This document shows, in pieces, positions 11,372 through 20,360 of a stretch of 64,000 nt of DNA. A program made the position numbers and the translations under genes. Within the stretch, counting starts at the first letter, position 1. Each line of letters starts with the position of its first letter. The notes beneath the pieces were generated by a model that did no database searches, had not been told where the DNA came from, and saw nothing but the letters and a program-made list of their open reading frames with translations. Source of the stretch: Mucilaginibacter sp. KACC 22773 (lineage in GTDB: Bacteria > Bacteroidota > Bacteroidia > Sphingobacteriales > Sphingobacteriaceae); assembly GCF_028736215.1 (NCBI RefSeq), contig NZ_CP117883.1, forward strand, positions 4,216,001-4,280,000, written 5' to 3'.

Positions 11372-11650
11372 TACTTATACGCCTTTTGCTCGTATAGTAT
11401 GCTTTTTGATTCTTGTTGCCGTTTTTAGTATCAAGTACTTAGTATCAAGTAGCAAGACCGAAGCCTTTCTCCTTTTTTACTTTTCCGCAATATTCAAAAG
11501 CCTGCAACAGTCCTCTATACTGTTGTCTTCTCTTTTTTATTACTTCTTCCAATATGTCAAAGAACGTTCGCGGATGTGCCGATTTCAGATTTCAAATGTG
11601 CAGATGATTTCTCATTTGCATATCTGCATATCTAACATTTGCACATCTAC
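11372..11650. other. 23S-tRNA spacer with simple-word repeats
   Basis: It contains TTAGTATCAAGTA-type repeats at 11426-11460, related to those at 5991-6117. No further gene seen. Confidence 0.4.
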
Positions 11651-11727
11651 TGGTGGAGAATAACGGATTCGAACCGTTGACCCCCTGCGTGCAAGGCAGG
11701 TGCTCTAGCCAGCTGAGCTAATCCCCC
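11651..11727 (-). tRNA. tRNA-Ala (TGC)
   Basis: A complete cloverleaf of 77 bases. Acceptor GGGGGAT pairs with ATTCTCC with two G-U pairs, the anticodon stem CCTGC/GCAGG encloses the loop CTTGCAC with anticodon TGC, and the T-loop is GGTTCGAATCC. The 3' CCA is encoded. It has the usual position between 16S and 23S. Confidence 0.95.
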
Positions 11728-11824
11728 TTAAGATGAGTTTGCAGTTTTGAGTTTGCAGTTTGCAGCCTTTTTTTACTGCCTACTGTGAACTGTTTACTAC
11801 CCACTCGCAGCTTCGCTGCGCTTG

Positions 11825-11899
11825 TAGTCCCGAGCAGATTTGAACTGCTGACCCCTACATTATCAGTGTAGTGCTCTAACCAAGCTGAGCTACAGGACT
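11825..11899 (-). tRNA. tRNA-Ile (GAT)
   Basis: A cloverleaf of about 75 bases. Acceptor AGTCCTG pairs with CGGGACT, and anticodon stem CTACA/TGTAG holds loop CTGATAA with anticodon GAT. CCA is not encoded after the discriminator A, unlike the adjacent tRNA-Ala. It is the first tRNA of the 16S-23S spacer. Confidence 0.95.
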
Positions 11900-12243
11900 A
11901 TATTTCAGTTTGCAGTCTTTAGTTTGCAGTTTGCAGCTTGTACTGCTTTGTAGTTAGCTCTTGTTGCCAACTGCTAACTGCTCTTTACTGCCCACTGTGA
12001 ACTGCCAACTGTGTCCCAGCTCACCTTTCGGCTTCGCTCCACATAGATGGCTTCATCTTTTGGGTTTCCTTTTTGTGTTTAATTATTGAATGACTGAATT
12101 AGTGAATTACTGATTTGTTGTTTTGTATTATATATAGCATATAACCTATTCAACTTAATCTAACTCAATAAACCAATCAACCAATTTTAAGAAATAATCA
12201 TGTAGGTAACTTGTTACAATAACTGATGTATCGATACTGCTCC
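11900..12243. other. 16S-tRNA spacer with TTTGCAGT-type repeats
   Basis: Simple-word repeats (CAGTTTGCAGT, CTGCTAACTGC) lie at 11901-12010 and also between the two tRNAs at 11730-11800. No gene. The words may fold into processing hairpins. Confidence 0.4.
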
Positions 12244-13767
<1,524 letters not shown>

Positions 13768-13792
13768 AAAATGTCTCGTTTGTTCACTGACC

Positions 13793-13838
13793 CTATTATT
13801 AATAATAGAATCTGTATAATTATTATATCTTTATACAG
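13793..13838. promoter_or_regulatory. Two inverted repeats in the 16S leader
   Basis: CTATTATT-AATAATAG (13793-13808) is a perfect 16-base palindrome. CTGTATAA at 13812-13819 pairs with TTATACAG at 13831-13838. They lie 26-71 bases before the mature 16S 5' end, so they would be transcribed and could guide processing or antitermination. Confidence 0.45.
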
Positions 13839-14074
13839 TATCCAACTTGTTGTTATCATAACTCCTCTTACTCTTTTCCGCCTTGCAGCTTCTTTTTGTT
13901 TGAGTTGTTACTCTACATGATTTTCTATTTCTTAAAAGAACTTTCCCGCTTCATCATCCGAATCCGCTATATAATCTTTACAAGTTGCCTTGTCTGATTT
14001 GTCATTTCTATTACCGGAATCGCTCCGGCTTTTTAACTTCTTTTGCTCCTTAAAGCAACCCTCCGTTTGGGTCT

Positions 14075-14105
14075 GCAAAGGTAGAAAACCTTTTTACTTT
14101 TCCAA
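14075..14105 (-). promoter_or_regulatory. rRNA operon promoter 1 (proximal)
   Basis: -33 TTG (14103-14105), 19 bases, then -7 TACCTTTG (14076-14083), matching the Bacteroidota sigma factor consensus TTG / TAnnTTTG. Transcription would start near 14070, about 300 bases before 16S. Confidence 0.75.
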
Positions 14106-14199
14106 AACTTATTTTTTCTTTTTTTTTATCTCTCGATCTTCAAAGAATCTCTTCCGTTTTGGCCGCCTACCCCTCTCTTTTCTCCCTCGGTGGCGGGGT

Positions 14200-14230
14200 G
14201 CAAAAGTAGTAAACTTTTTTGCTTTCCGAA
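14200..14230 (-). promoter_or_regulatory. rRNA operon promoter 2 (middle)
   Basis: -7 TACTTTTG (14201-14208) with TTC instead of TTG at the -33 place, again 19 bases away. It is the weakest of the three. Confidence 0.6.
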
Positions 14231-14345
14231 ATTTTATCTGAAGTTTTTTTTAGTTTCCTTTTTTCTAAACCCTCTACCTATTCCTGCTTCAAAAACTCCT
14301 TCAGCAACCTTTCTAAGAACAATCCCGCTTCCTTATTTGCGGGCT

Positions 14346-14377
14346 GCAAAGGTACACGCTTTTAACACTTATGCAAA
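14346..14377 (-). promoter_or_regulatory. rRNA operon promoter 3 (distal)
   Basis: -33 TTTG (14374-14377), 19 bases, then -7 TACCTTTG (14347-14354). It has the same geometry and a similar downstream GCAG/CCC word as promoter 1. Confidence 0.75.
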
Positions 14378-14597
14378 CTGTTTTTAATATTTACTTAACA
14401 ACCGTGTATAACATGTTAATTATCAACGAGGAAAAAATTGCATTTGCCATCAATCAACAACAGATTGTAGCAGAAATGAGATAAATGGGGTGTTGTGTAA
14501 ATTAAAATATCGCAGTCCTATACTCTCACCAGCATCAAAAACGCCTTTACACCGGAGGCAAAGAATCTTTATGATCCATCTGAACCTAAAATAAAAA

Positions 14598-14621
14598 TCC
14601 CGGTGCGCTATGCAACCGGGA
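14598..14621 (-). terminator. Terminator of the PorT-type barrel gene
   Basis: A 7-base stem TCCCGGT/ACCGGGA, followed on the minus strand by TTTTTAT. It lies 37 bases after the stop at 14658. Confidence 0.75.
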
Positions 14622-14657
14622 CTTTCATTATTATATATTGATTTGAGGTAGATTCCG

Positions 14658-15266
14658 TTAAAAAACGTAGAAAACACTGGCCTGAATACTGTTATTCTTA
14701 AAGTCGCCCAAAACGGGAGACGGTGTTTCCTGAACTTTTTGCATACCATAAACATACCTTGCACCAATGCCCAAACCAATTTTAGATTGATAACCAAGGC
14801 CACCCGCCATACCAAAATCAACCTTTTTAGCAAATTTAGAGTCGGTTATACCGCCAAGATCTTCTTTTACCTTGAAGCTTGCCTGAGGGCCGGCCTCAAC
14901 AAAGAAACCACCATCGGTACGGTATTTAAAAAGGATTGGAACAGATGCATAGGAAAGTTTTATATCCTGCGTCCCCAGTATGCCTGCCTTAACTTTGGCA
15001 CCTTGCAGCGAGTATAAAAATTCCTCCTGCACCATAAAGTTGTCAGTGAATTTATAAGCAACAGTAAGCCCGGCGTGGAAGCCAGGGAGCGGGTCTGTGG
15101 CAAAAGTGGCGCCGGTAAAATTACTATAGTTCCCCCCGGCGGTAATACCGAATTCCAACTTCTTCATTAGTTTTTGACCGAAACTTTGATTCTCGGGAGT
15201 TGTCTGACTAAAACCTTTGGTTGATACTGCAACCAAAACAACAAGCATTAATAATAGCTTTTTCAT
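14658..15266 (-). CDS. PorT-family outer-membrane beta-barrel protein
   Basis: 202 residues with an N-terminal signal peptide ending TKGFSQ. The rest is an 8-strand type barrel with the typical motifs GITAGGNYSNF, PGFHAGLTVAYKF, LSYASVPILFKY and FVEAGPQASF, and a C-terminal aromatic ending VFYVF. Proteins of this size and pattern (PorT / outer-membrane beta-barrel domain) are abundant in Bacteroidota; individual functions are mostly unknown. It is a single gene with its own terminator, just upstream of the rRNA promoters. Confidence 0.85.
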   Translation of the reverse strand: MKKLLLMLVVLVAVSTKGFSQTTPENQSFGQKLMKKLEFGITAGGNYSNFTGATFATDPLPGFHAGLTVAYKFTDNFMVQEEFLYSLQGAKVKAGILGTQDIKLSYASVPILFKYRTDGGFFVEAGPQASFKVKEDLGGITDSKFAKKVDFGMAGGLGYQSKIGLGIGARYVYGMQKVQETPSPVLGDFKNNSIQASVFYVF

Positions 15267-15758
15267 AATTTTCTTTTTTGTGTTATTTTTTGTGCCGTCA
15301 GCTGGCTGACCGATTCATTGAGATCAAAGGTGCGGGGTAAATCAACGGTATTACAGTAAAATGTAACCGAAGCGGGCAAAGTTGGGCCGGAGGCGGGATA
15401 TAATAGGGTCAGTTAAAAAGTGCTGTTATATTTTTTTGCAGGATTATACGTAACAGTTGAGGGGAGAGCGCACAATTACCAAGAAAACTTCAATGCAATT
15501 CGCATTCGATAAAGAGCGGCAAAAAAACTTCCATGAAAATCTATCCAAAAAGACAATAACGAAAAAAGGGGACAAAATCCTCAAAGGGGATCCTGTCCCC
15601 TTTGAGCAGGCTACTATACAAGTGTTCCAGTAAATTACCGGTTCTTTCTAACTCCAATCTATTTTATCCAACAGGGCAACCACTGTCCCCATTCTCACTG
15701 TCGGGTTGCCACACAAGAATCACGTTTACAAGCAGCAAACTTGTAGAAGTTATTAAGA
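15267..15758. other. Intergenic region with hairpin
   Basis: No gene. It holds the terminator-like hairpin at 15565-15603 and otherwise unremarkable sequence. Confidence 0.5.
15565..15603 (-). terminator. Hairpin downstream of the GH29-GH88 operon
   Basis: A perfect 10-base stem AAAGGGGACA/TGTCCCCTTT, with an inner GGATCC-like pairing, 156 bases past the GH88 stop. On the minus strand it is followed by TTTTTCG. Confidence 0.6.
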
Positions 15759-16958
15759 TCAATCTACCACCGGTTTTTTGTCGGCCAGGTGCTTTTGCCT
15801 TAACAGGGCTTCCAGATAATAATAATCGGCGTAGCTTAAGGGCACATCTACTTCGGTATTAGCTGGCCTTGATCCTGTGCTGTGCAGCAAAATAAAACCT
15901 TTGCTTGTACCGGGCCCTGCTGTGTAACGATCGGTTAAGTTTTTAACTATTAAATCGGCTTTCCCCCGGTACAATTTCCCATTGGTACTATAAGTACTTA
16001 GCTCATATAATGCTGAAGCCATTACTGCGGCAGCCGACACATCGCGCTGTTCATTTGGTATGTTAGGGGCATTGTAGTCCCAATAGGGCACAAGATCCCG
16101 TGGCAAAACAGGATTATCTAAAATAAATTTGGCAACATTTTCTGCCTGGCGCAGGTAAGCTTTATCCTTGGTTTCGCGGTAACACATGGTATAACCGTAC
16201 AGGGCCCAGCTTTGCCCGCGTGACCATGCCGATTCATCGGCATAGCCCTGGTGGGTTTGTTTTTTAAGCACTTCGCCGGTTTCGGGATCATAACTTACTA
16301 CATGATAGGAACTGTAGTTTGCCCTGAAATGATTTTTCATTGTGGTATTGGCATGAGTGACAGCAATTTTATAAAACGATGAATCGCCCGAAAGCTTTGT
16401 GGCTTCAAAAAGCAACTCCAGGTTCATCATGTTATCAATAATAACCGGAAACTTCCATATCCTGTTATCCCATGATTTAATACAGCCCACTTTTGGATTA
16501 AACCGGGTTGAAAGCGTTTTTGCGCCTTCGATAATTACATCCCGGTAGTGCGGATCTTTGGTGAGGCGGTAACCGCTACCCACGCTGGTATAAATTTTAA
16601 AACCCATATCATGGGTACCTCCGTTAGTTTTTTGGTCTTCAATAAACGCGGTAAATGTTTTGGCCAGTTTTAACCATTTCTCCTGACCTGAATATTGATA
16701 CAGGAACCAAAGCTCGCCAGGAAAAAAACCGCTGCACCAATCTTTAGAAGGCACCAATGCTAAATCGCCATTAGCCGTTAACGAACGTGGTGTTACCCCG
16801 GCATTTCCGGAACTTTTGGCCTGATCAATTGCGGATAGCATAACCTCGGTTTGCTTTTGAGCCAAGGCAAAGCCTTTTGACACATTTTTTTGAGCAATTG
16901 CATTTAATTGCAAAAACGCACATAAAAGGCATGCGATTGTATATTTTTTATTCATCAT
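15759..16958 (-). CDS. Glycoside hydrolase family 88 (unsaturated glucuronyl/galacturonyl hydrolase)
   Basis: 399 residues with a signal peptide ending AIAQK, so periplasmic. The fold is an (alpha/alpha)6 barrel: WCSGFFPGELW, GGTHDMGF and IIDNMMNLELL are the classic GH88 motifs. D117 and D175 correspond to the two catalytic aspartates of characterised unsaturated glucuronyl hydrolases. These enzymes remove the 4,5-unsaturated uronic acid that a polysaccharide lyase leaves at the chain end, so they work downstream of a lyase such as the one at 27375. The start codon follows directly on the stop of the GH29 gene (TAA then ATG), so translation is coupled. A second ATG follows immediately at 16955. 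Confidence 0.92.
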   Translation of the reverse strand: MMNKKYTIACLLCAFLQLNAIAQKNVSKGFALAQKQTEVMLSAIDQAKSSGNAGVTPRSLTANGDLALVPSKDWCSGFFPGELWFLYQYSGQEKWLKLAKTFTAFIEDQKTNGGTHDMGFKIYTSVGSGYRLTKDPHYRDVIIEGAKTLSTRFNPKVGCIKSWDNRIWKFPVIIDNMMNLELLFEATKLSGDSSFYKIAVTHANTTMKNHFRANYSSYHVVSYDPETGEVLKKQTHQGYADESAWSRGQSWALYGYTMCYRETKDKAYLRQAENVAKFILDNPVLPRDLVPYWDYNAPNIPNEQRDVSAAAVMASALYELSTYSTNGKLYRGKADLIVKNLTDRYTAGPGTSKGFILLHSTGSRPANTEVDVPLSYADYYYLEALLRQKHLADKKPVVD

Positions 16959-18851
16959 TTAGTTATTAAGAGGCGTTAATTGGATCTCTAAAATTTTCAT
17001 CAGATTGTTTTTGGTTATTGTAGTTGGGATGATCTGTAGTGTATGCACGCCGACAGGCAGGGTCATCTCTCCCAGAGATGAACTTTTAATTTCATCTTTT
17101 TCAGACGATAAAGCCTCGCCCTTTTTAACAAGGCTGTCTACCGTGCATTCAAACGTGCCCGCATCGCTGGCATCAGCCAGGTATTTTATCGTAATTTTAT
17201 ACGTGACGGGTTTTAAAAGCCTGAAATTCCATTTAATTGACTGATCCAATTTACTCCAGCCATCCAGATAATATTTACCCGCTTTACCATCGCCAAAACC
17301 AAAACCTTTACCTGTTAGTTCAGCGTCAAAAGCCAGCAAACGGTTTGTGCCATCACCACCCGACAATAATCGTACAGTGTCTGTTTCAATATTGCCCTTT
17401 GTGGCCAGCACAATAACAGTATTTATGGTATCGGGAGCTTTTGATGGAATGGTTATGCTTATATCCAGCGGATTGATACGTTGAAACGGTAATTCTTTTT
17501 TTGATAGATCGGTTAACAAATAGGCCTTATTAATATCGCTTTTTAAACCGCCTACCATGATTTTACCATCCGTTGGCCATTTAAATACATGCAGGAATAA
17601 AAGATTCCCTTTACGGGTAGATACACCCCAGCTTTGAAAAGGCAAAGGTGTTTTGGTGGTTTTATATATACTTTCTGAATTTTTATCCATCCATCCGGCT
17701 ATGCCGTTTAAAATAGCTACATCCTCCGGCGCGTACTCCCCATCGCCCGTAGGGCCAATATTCATTAGTAAATTACCACCACGCGAAGCAGCTTCGGCCA
17801 GCAGCTGTATAAAAAAGCCAACGGGCTTGTGGCTTTTATCAAATTTTGAGTAACCGTATGATTCATTTGTAGTGGGGATAGCTTCCCAATCGCCGTCAAC
17901 GGGAAAGAATTCGGCAGGGCGGTCGGAAGTATTTTTGTAATCGCCCATATTTAAGTTATTGCCGGCCCGCGCCAGCCTGCCATTCACCACAACATTTGGG
18001 TCGGTTTCGCGGATGGCTTGCAGGATGCGGATATTTTCGGACAGTGGGAGCTTTTGCGGCGTATCAAACCATAGGATATCCGGGTGATAAGTGGTTAGCA
18101 GTTCCTTAATTTGCGGAATTGCTTTTTCATCAACATACTTTACAGCCTTAGGTAACAATTCGGGATGAAGATCATACCAGTCGCGCCCGCCATACAGATT
18201 CAGGTCGCCGCCGGGATTTTTATAATCCCAATCATTGCCCGGTGCATCAGGATGTTCCCAATCAAAGGCATGCGAATAATAAAAGCCAAACTTCAGTCCG
18301 TATTTTTTACATGCAGCGGCAAGGTCGGCCATGGGGTCGTGTTTCCAGACCGTTTGTTTTACAACATTATAGTCAGACACTTTGGAGTTGTACATCGCGA
18401 AGCCGTCGTGATGTTTAGCGGTGATAATTAAATAGCGCATACCGGCCCGCCTGGCTATTTTAACCCATTTATCAGCATCAAACTTTACCGGGTTAAATTG
18501 ATGGGCCAATTCAAGATATTCGGCGCGGTGAATCTTTTGTTTACGCATCAGGTGCTCGGCATAACCATCTATGCGTTTACCTTTCCATTCACCGCCGGGT
18601 AATGAATAAATGCCCCAGTGAATGAACATACCAAACCGGGCATCGCGCCACCAGCTTACCCTGCTATCATGAGTTTTCATGCTTGCCGTCCACCAACCAT
18701 TTACAGCATTGTCAATGGCTTTTTTGTCGCGATCCCTGGCCTCATTTGCCATCGTTTTATCCTCATCGCCTTTATCCTGGGCAAAGGCAAGGCTTGTATT
18801 TAATATTGTGGCAAGAAAGTATACGGCTATCGCAAATTTTCTGATCATCAT
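16959..18851 (-). CDS. Alpha-L-fucosidase, glycoside hydrolase family 29
   Basis: The start is placed at the ATG at 18851 because it begins the signal peptide MMIRKFAIAVYFLATILNTS-LAFAQ; an in-frame extension to 18911 adds 20 residues without that character. The catalytic domain shows WWRDARFGMFIHWG, ITAKHHDGF and the nucleophile motif ILWFD (D263 from this start), followed by a beta-sandwich and a C-terminal carbohydrate-binding-like domain of about 120 residues. It releases alpha-L-fucose from glycans in the periplasm. Total length of about 630 residues fits GH29 with an accessory domain. It is first in a two-gene operon with GH88. The candidate promoter lies about 290 bases upstream, leaving a long leader. 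Confidence 0.92.
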   Translation of the reverse strand: MMIRKFAIAVYFLATILNTSLAFAQDKGDEDKTMANEARDRDKKAIDNAVNGWWTASMKTHDSRVSWWRDARFGMFIHWGIYSLPGGEWKGKRIDGYAEHLMRKQKIHRAEYLELAHQFNPVKFDADKWVKIARRAGMRYLIITAKHHDGFAMYNSKVSDYNVVKQTVWKHDPMADLAAACKKYGLKFGFYYSHAFDWEHPDAPGNDWDYKNPGGDLNLYGGRDWYDLHPELLPKAVKYVDEKAIPQIKELLTTYHPDILWFDTPQKLPLSENIRILQAIRETDPNVVVNGRLARAGNNLNMGDYKNTSDRPAEFFPVDGDWEAIPTTNESYGYSKFDKSHKPVGFFIQLLAEAASRGGNLLMNIGPTGDGEYAPEDVAILNGIAGWMDKNSESIYKTTKTPLPFQSWGVSTRKGNLLFLHVFKWPTDGKIMVGGLKSDINKAYLLTDLSKKELPFQRINPLDISITIPSKAPDTINTVIVLATKGNIETDTVRLLSGGDGTNRLLAFDAELTGKGFGFGDGKAGKYYLDGWSKLDQSIKWNFRLLKPVTYKITIKYLADASDAGTFECTVDSLVKKGEALSSEKDEIKSSSLGEMTLPVGVHTLQIIPTTITKNNLMKILEIQLTPLNN

Positions 18852-19139
18852 TGATATTTGTTGAAACCTCTTCACGGTACGCCTTACCGACAAAAGATTA
18901 AAGCTGCGCATAACCCTTTTTTGTTTTGAGCGATAGTAATACGTTCGCCTGGTTTATTTATTAGTTTTCATTGGCATAAGCAGTATCCGGATAACTACTA
19001 CTTTATAATAATACATGCACCGGGCTTCATGGTACCAGATTGATTTGTAATATTTTTCATGTGTAATTAACATGCAAAAAATACTTACCAGACATACCGC
19101 CATTTGCCATAATATTTCAACGCCCGATAGCTTTAAAAC
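18852..19139. other. Long 5' leader of the GH29-GH88 operon
   Basis: About 285 bases between the candidate promoter (-7 at 19140-19147) and the GH29 start. No riboswitch that I recognise. A possible short frame beginning ATGGCAAATGGCGG on the minus strand sits where the homologous cupin gene has its start codon, so it may be a duplicated-promoter relic. Confidence 0.35.
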
Positions 19140-19210
19140 TCAAGATACACTCAATTCTGTCACCCTTTACAAATGAGCCTTAATATTTTCACTCCAACGA
19201 TTTAGTTAGG
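19140..19210 (-). promoter_or_regulatory. Promoter with glycan-locus operator (GH29-GH88)
   Basis: Operator-like core ATCGTTGGAGTGAAAATATT starts at 19201 (minus strand), and a -7-like TATCTTGA starts exactly 54 bases downstream at 19147. The same core and distance occur upstream of the cupin gene (24400-24470) and the lyase gene (28626-28687). A flanking CCTAACTAA at 19202-19210 is shared with the cupin promoter. Confidence 0.6.
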
Positions 19211-19318
19211 AATTAATGAGCGTTGAACAAAACAAATTGGTTGATTGCTGTAGGTGTTTGTGCAAATTCACTCATCGCTTTTTACCCAATCGGGATTTTT
19301 CATGTCAATAAAGAACCA

Positions 19319-20236
19319 TCAATTGACTTTGACAAAAGGGAATGCAGCCAACGGGCTACCTGGATTTCTGCGGTATTCTAATGGAGTTTTTCCGGTGAGG
19401 GCCTTAAAGTGTCTGTTGAAATTTGAAAGGTTGCCGAAGCCCGAATTATAGCAGATTACAGTGGTGCTGTAATCTTTTTCGCGCAGTAACCTGCACGCGT
19501 AGTCAATCCTGATTTCAATTAAAAATTCGAAATAACTTTTATTGGTGCGGAGTTTAAAATAACGACAAAAAGCATTCGGGCACATATAAACAATATCAGC
19601 AACATCCTTTAGCTTTATAGTTCTCGTAAAATTATTTAACGTGTATATGTATATCTTAGATAGCCGTTTTTCGTCAGTTTTATTAAAAGTATCTGCGTCG
19701 GGCGTTTCTGTTAAAAACTGGTGCTCATTACCAATGGCAATCCTATTAAAAAGGTTAATCAGAATTGAAAAATGTTCATAAACCGGGGCATTCACTAATT
19801 TCGACATCAATTCAATAACGTTTCTTTTTTCTTCGCCTTCAATATGCAACCCCTTTACAGCTTCAACGAAAAGCCGGGCCATCGTTTCGTTTTCAGGGAG
19901 TTTCATAAAAGCATCGCCCCAAATATTGGGGTCAAAATGCAGTGTTAATAACTGCACTTGTAACGGAATTTTTCCACGCTGCATCAAATCATCCTGGTAA
20001 GTGAAAGTATCAAACTTAAACATGTGCGGTGTGTTTTTGCCAATTAATATTAACGTATCGCCCGATACCCGTATTAATTTATCGCCAAGCAATAGCGTCC
20101 CTTCACCCTCAATAATATAAATGAGTTCAGTTTCTACATGATAATGAAAATCATTTAAAGCATGATACCTGTTAGCCTCCGTTATGCTTAACGAATTTTT
20201 TTGTTGCTTAAAAAATGAATAAAAATGAGTTTCCAT
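19319..20236 (-). CDS. AraC-family regulator with N-terminal cupin domain
   Basis: 305 residues. The N-terminal part is a sugar-sensing cupin (FHYHVETELIYIIEGEGTLLLGD, then TPHMF), and the C-terminal 90 residues are an AraC double helix-turn-helix (LKDVADIVYMCPNAFCRYFKL and STTVICYNSGFGNLSNFNRHFKALTG-like motifs). No membrane segment, so a cytoplasmic one-component regulator. It lies within the glycan locus, next to the GH29 operon and divergent from ppsA. It is the obvious candidate to bind the ATCGTT element shared by three promoters of this locus; that link is inferred. Confidence 0.9.
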   Translation of the reverse strand: METHFYSFFKQQKNSLSITEANRYHALNDFHYHVETELIYIIEGEGTLLLGDKLIRVSGDTLILIGKNTPHMFKFDTFTYQDDLMQRGKIPLQVQLLTLHFDPNIWGDAFMKLPENETMARLFVEAVKGLHIEGEEKRNVIELMSKLVNAPVYEHFSILINLFNRIAIGNEHQFLTETPDADTFNKTDEKRLSKIYIYTLNNFTRTIKLKDVADIVYMCPNAFCRYFKLRTNKSYFEFLIEIRIDYACRLLREKDYSTTVICYNSGFGNLSNFNRHFKALTGKTPLEYRRNPGSPLAAFPFVKVN

Positions 20237-20262
20237 TGTACAGTTCTAACCACTTTGCACTA

Positions 20263-20279
20263 CCAATAACAATTATTGG
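20263..20279. promoter_or_regulatory. Palindrome in the araC-ppsA divergent spacer
   Basis: CCAATAA-CAA-TTATTGG, a perfect 7-base-arm palindrome between the divergent regulator and ppsA starts. Operator role inferred. Confidence 0.4.
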
Positions 20280-20335
20280 TTAATATAGTATCAGTTATGA
20301 TTAACATTTACAAATTAAGCTAAATTTTAGCAGGA

Positions 20336-20343
20336 TAATTTTG
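20336..20343 (+). promoter_or_regulatory. Candidate -7 box of ppsA-fbp
   Basis: TAATTTTG fits TAnnTTTG exactly, 18 bases before the ppsA start codon. There is no TTG at the expected -33 place, so support is partial. Confidence 0.4.
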
Positions 20344-20360
20344 AGCAAACGCAATTGTTT

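Larger units (their letters stand above)
13839..14657. other. rRNA promoter and leader region, no gene
   Basis: About 800 bases that contain the three tandem rRNA promoters and, at the far end, the terminator of the next gene. No convincing coding region. Confidence 0.6.

Noticed and set aside
14450..14833. Frame of 127 codons on the minus strand overlapping the PorT-type gene
   Set aside because: It overlaps the barrel gene in another frame, runs through its terminator and has no recognisable composition.
18852..19139. Riboswitch in the long GH29 leader
   Set aside because: No conserved riboswitch core recognised; the leader is better explained by promoter duplication.
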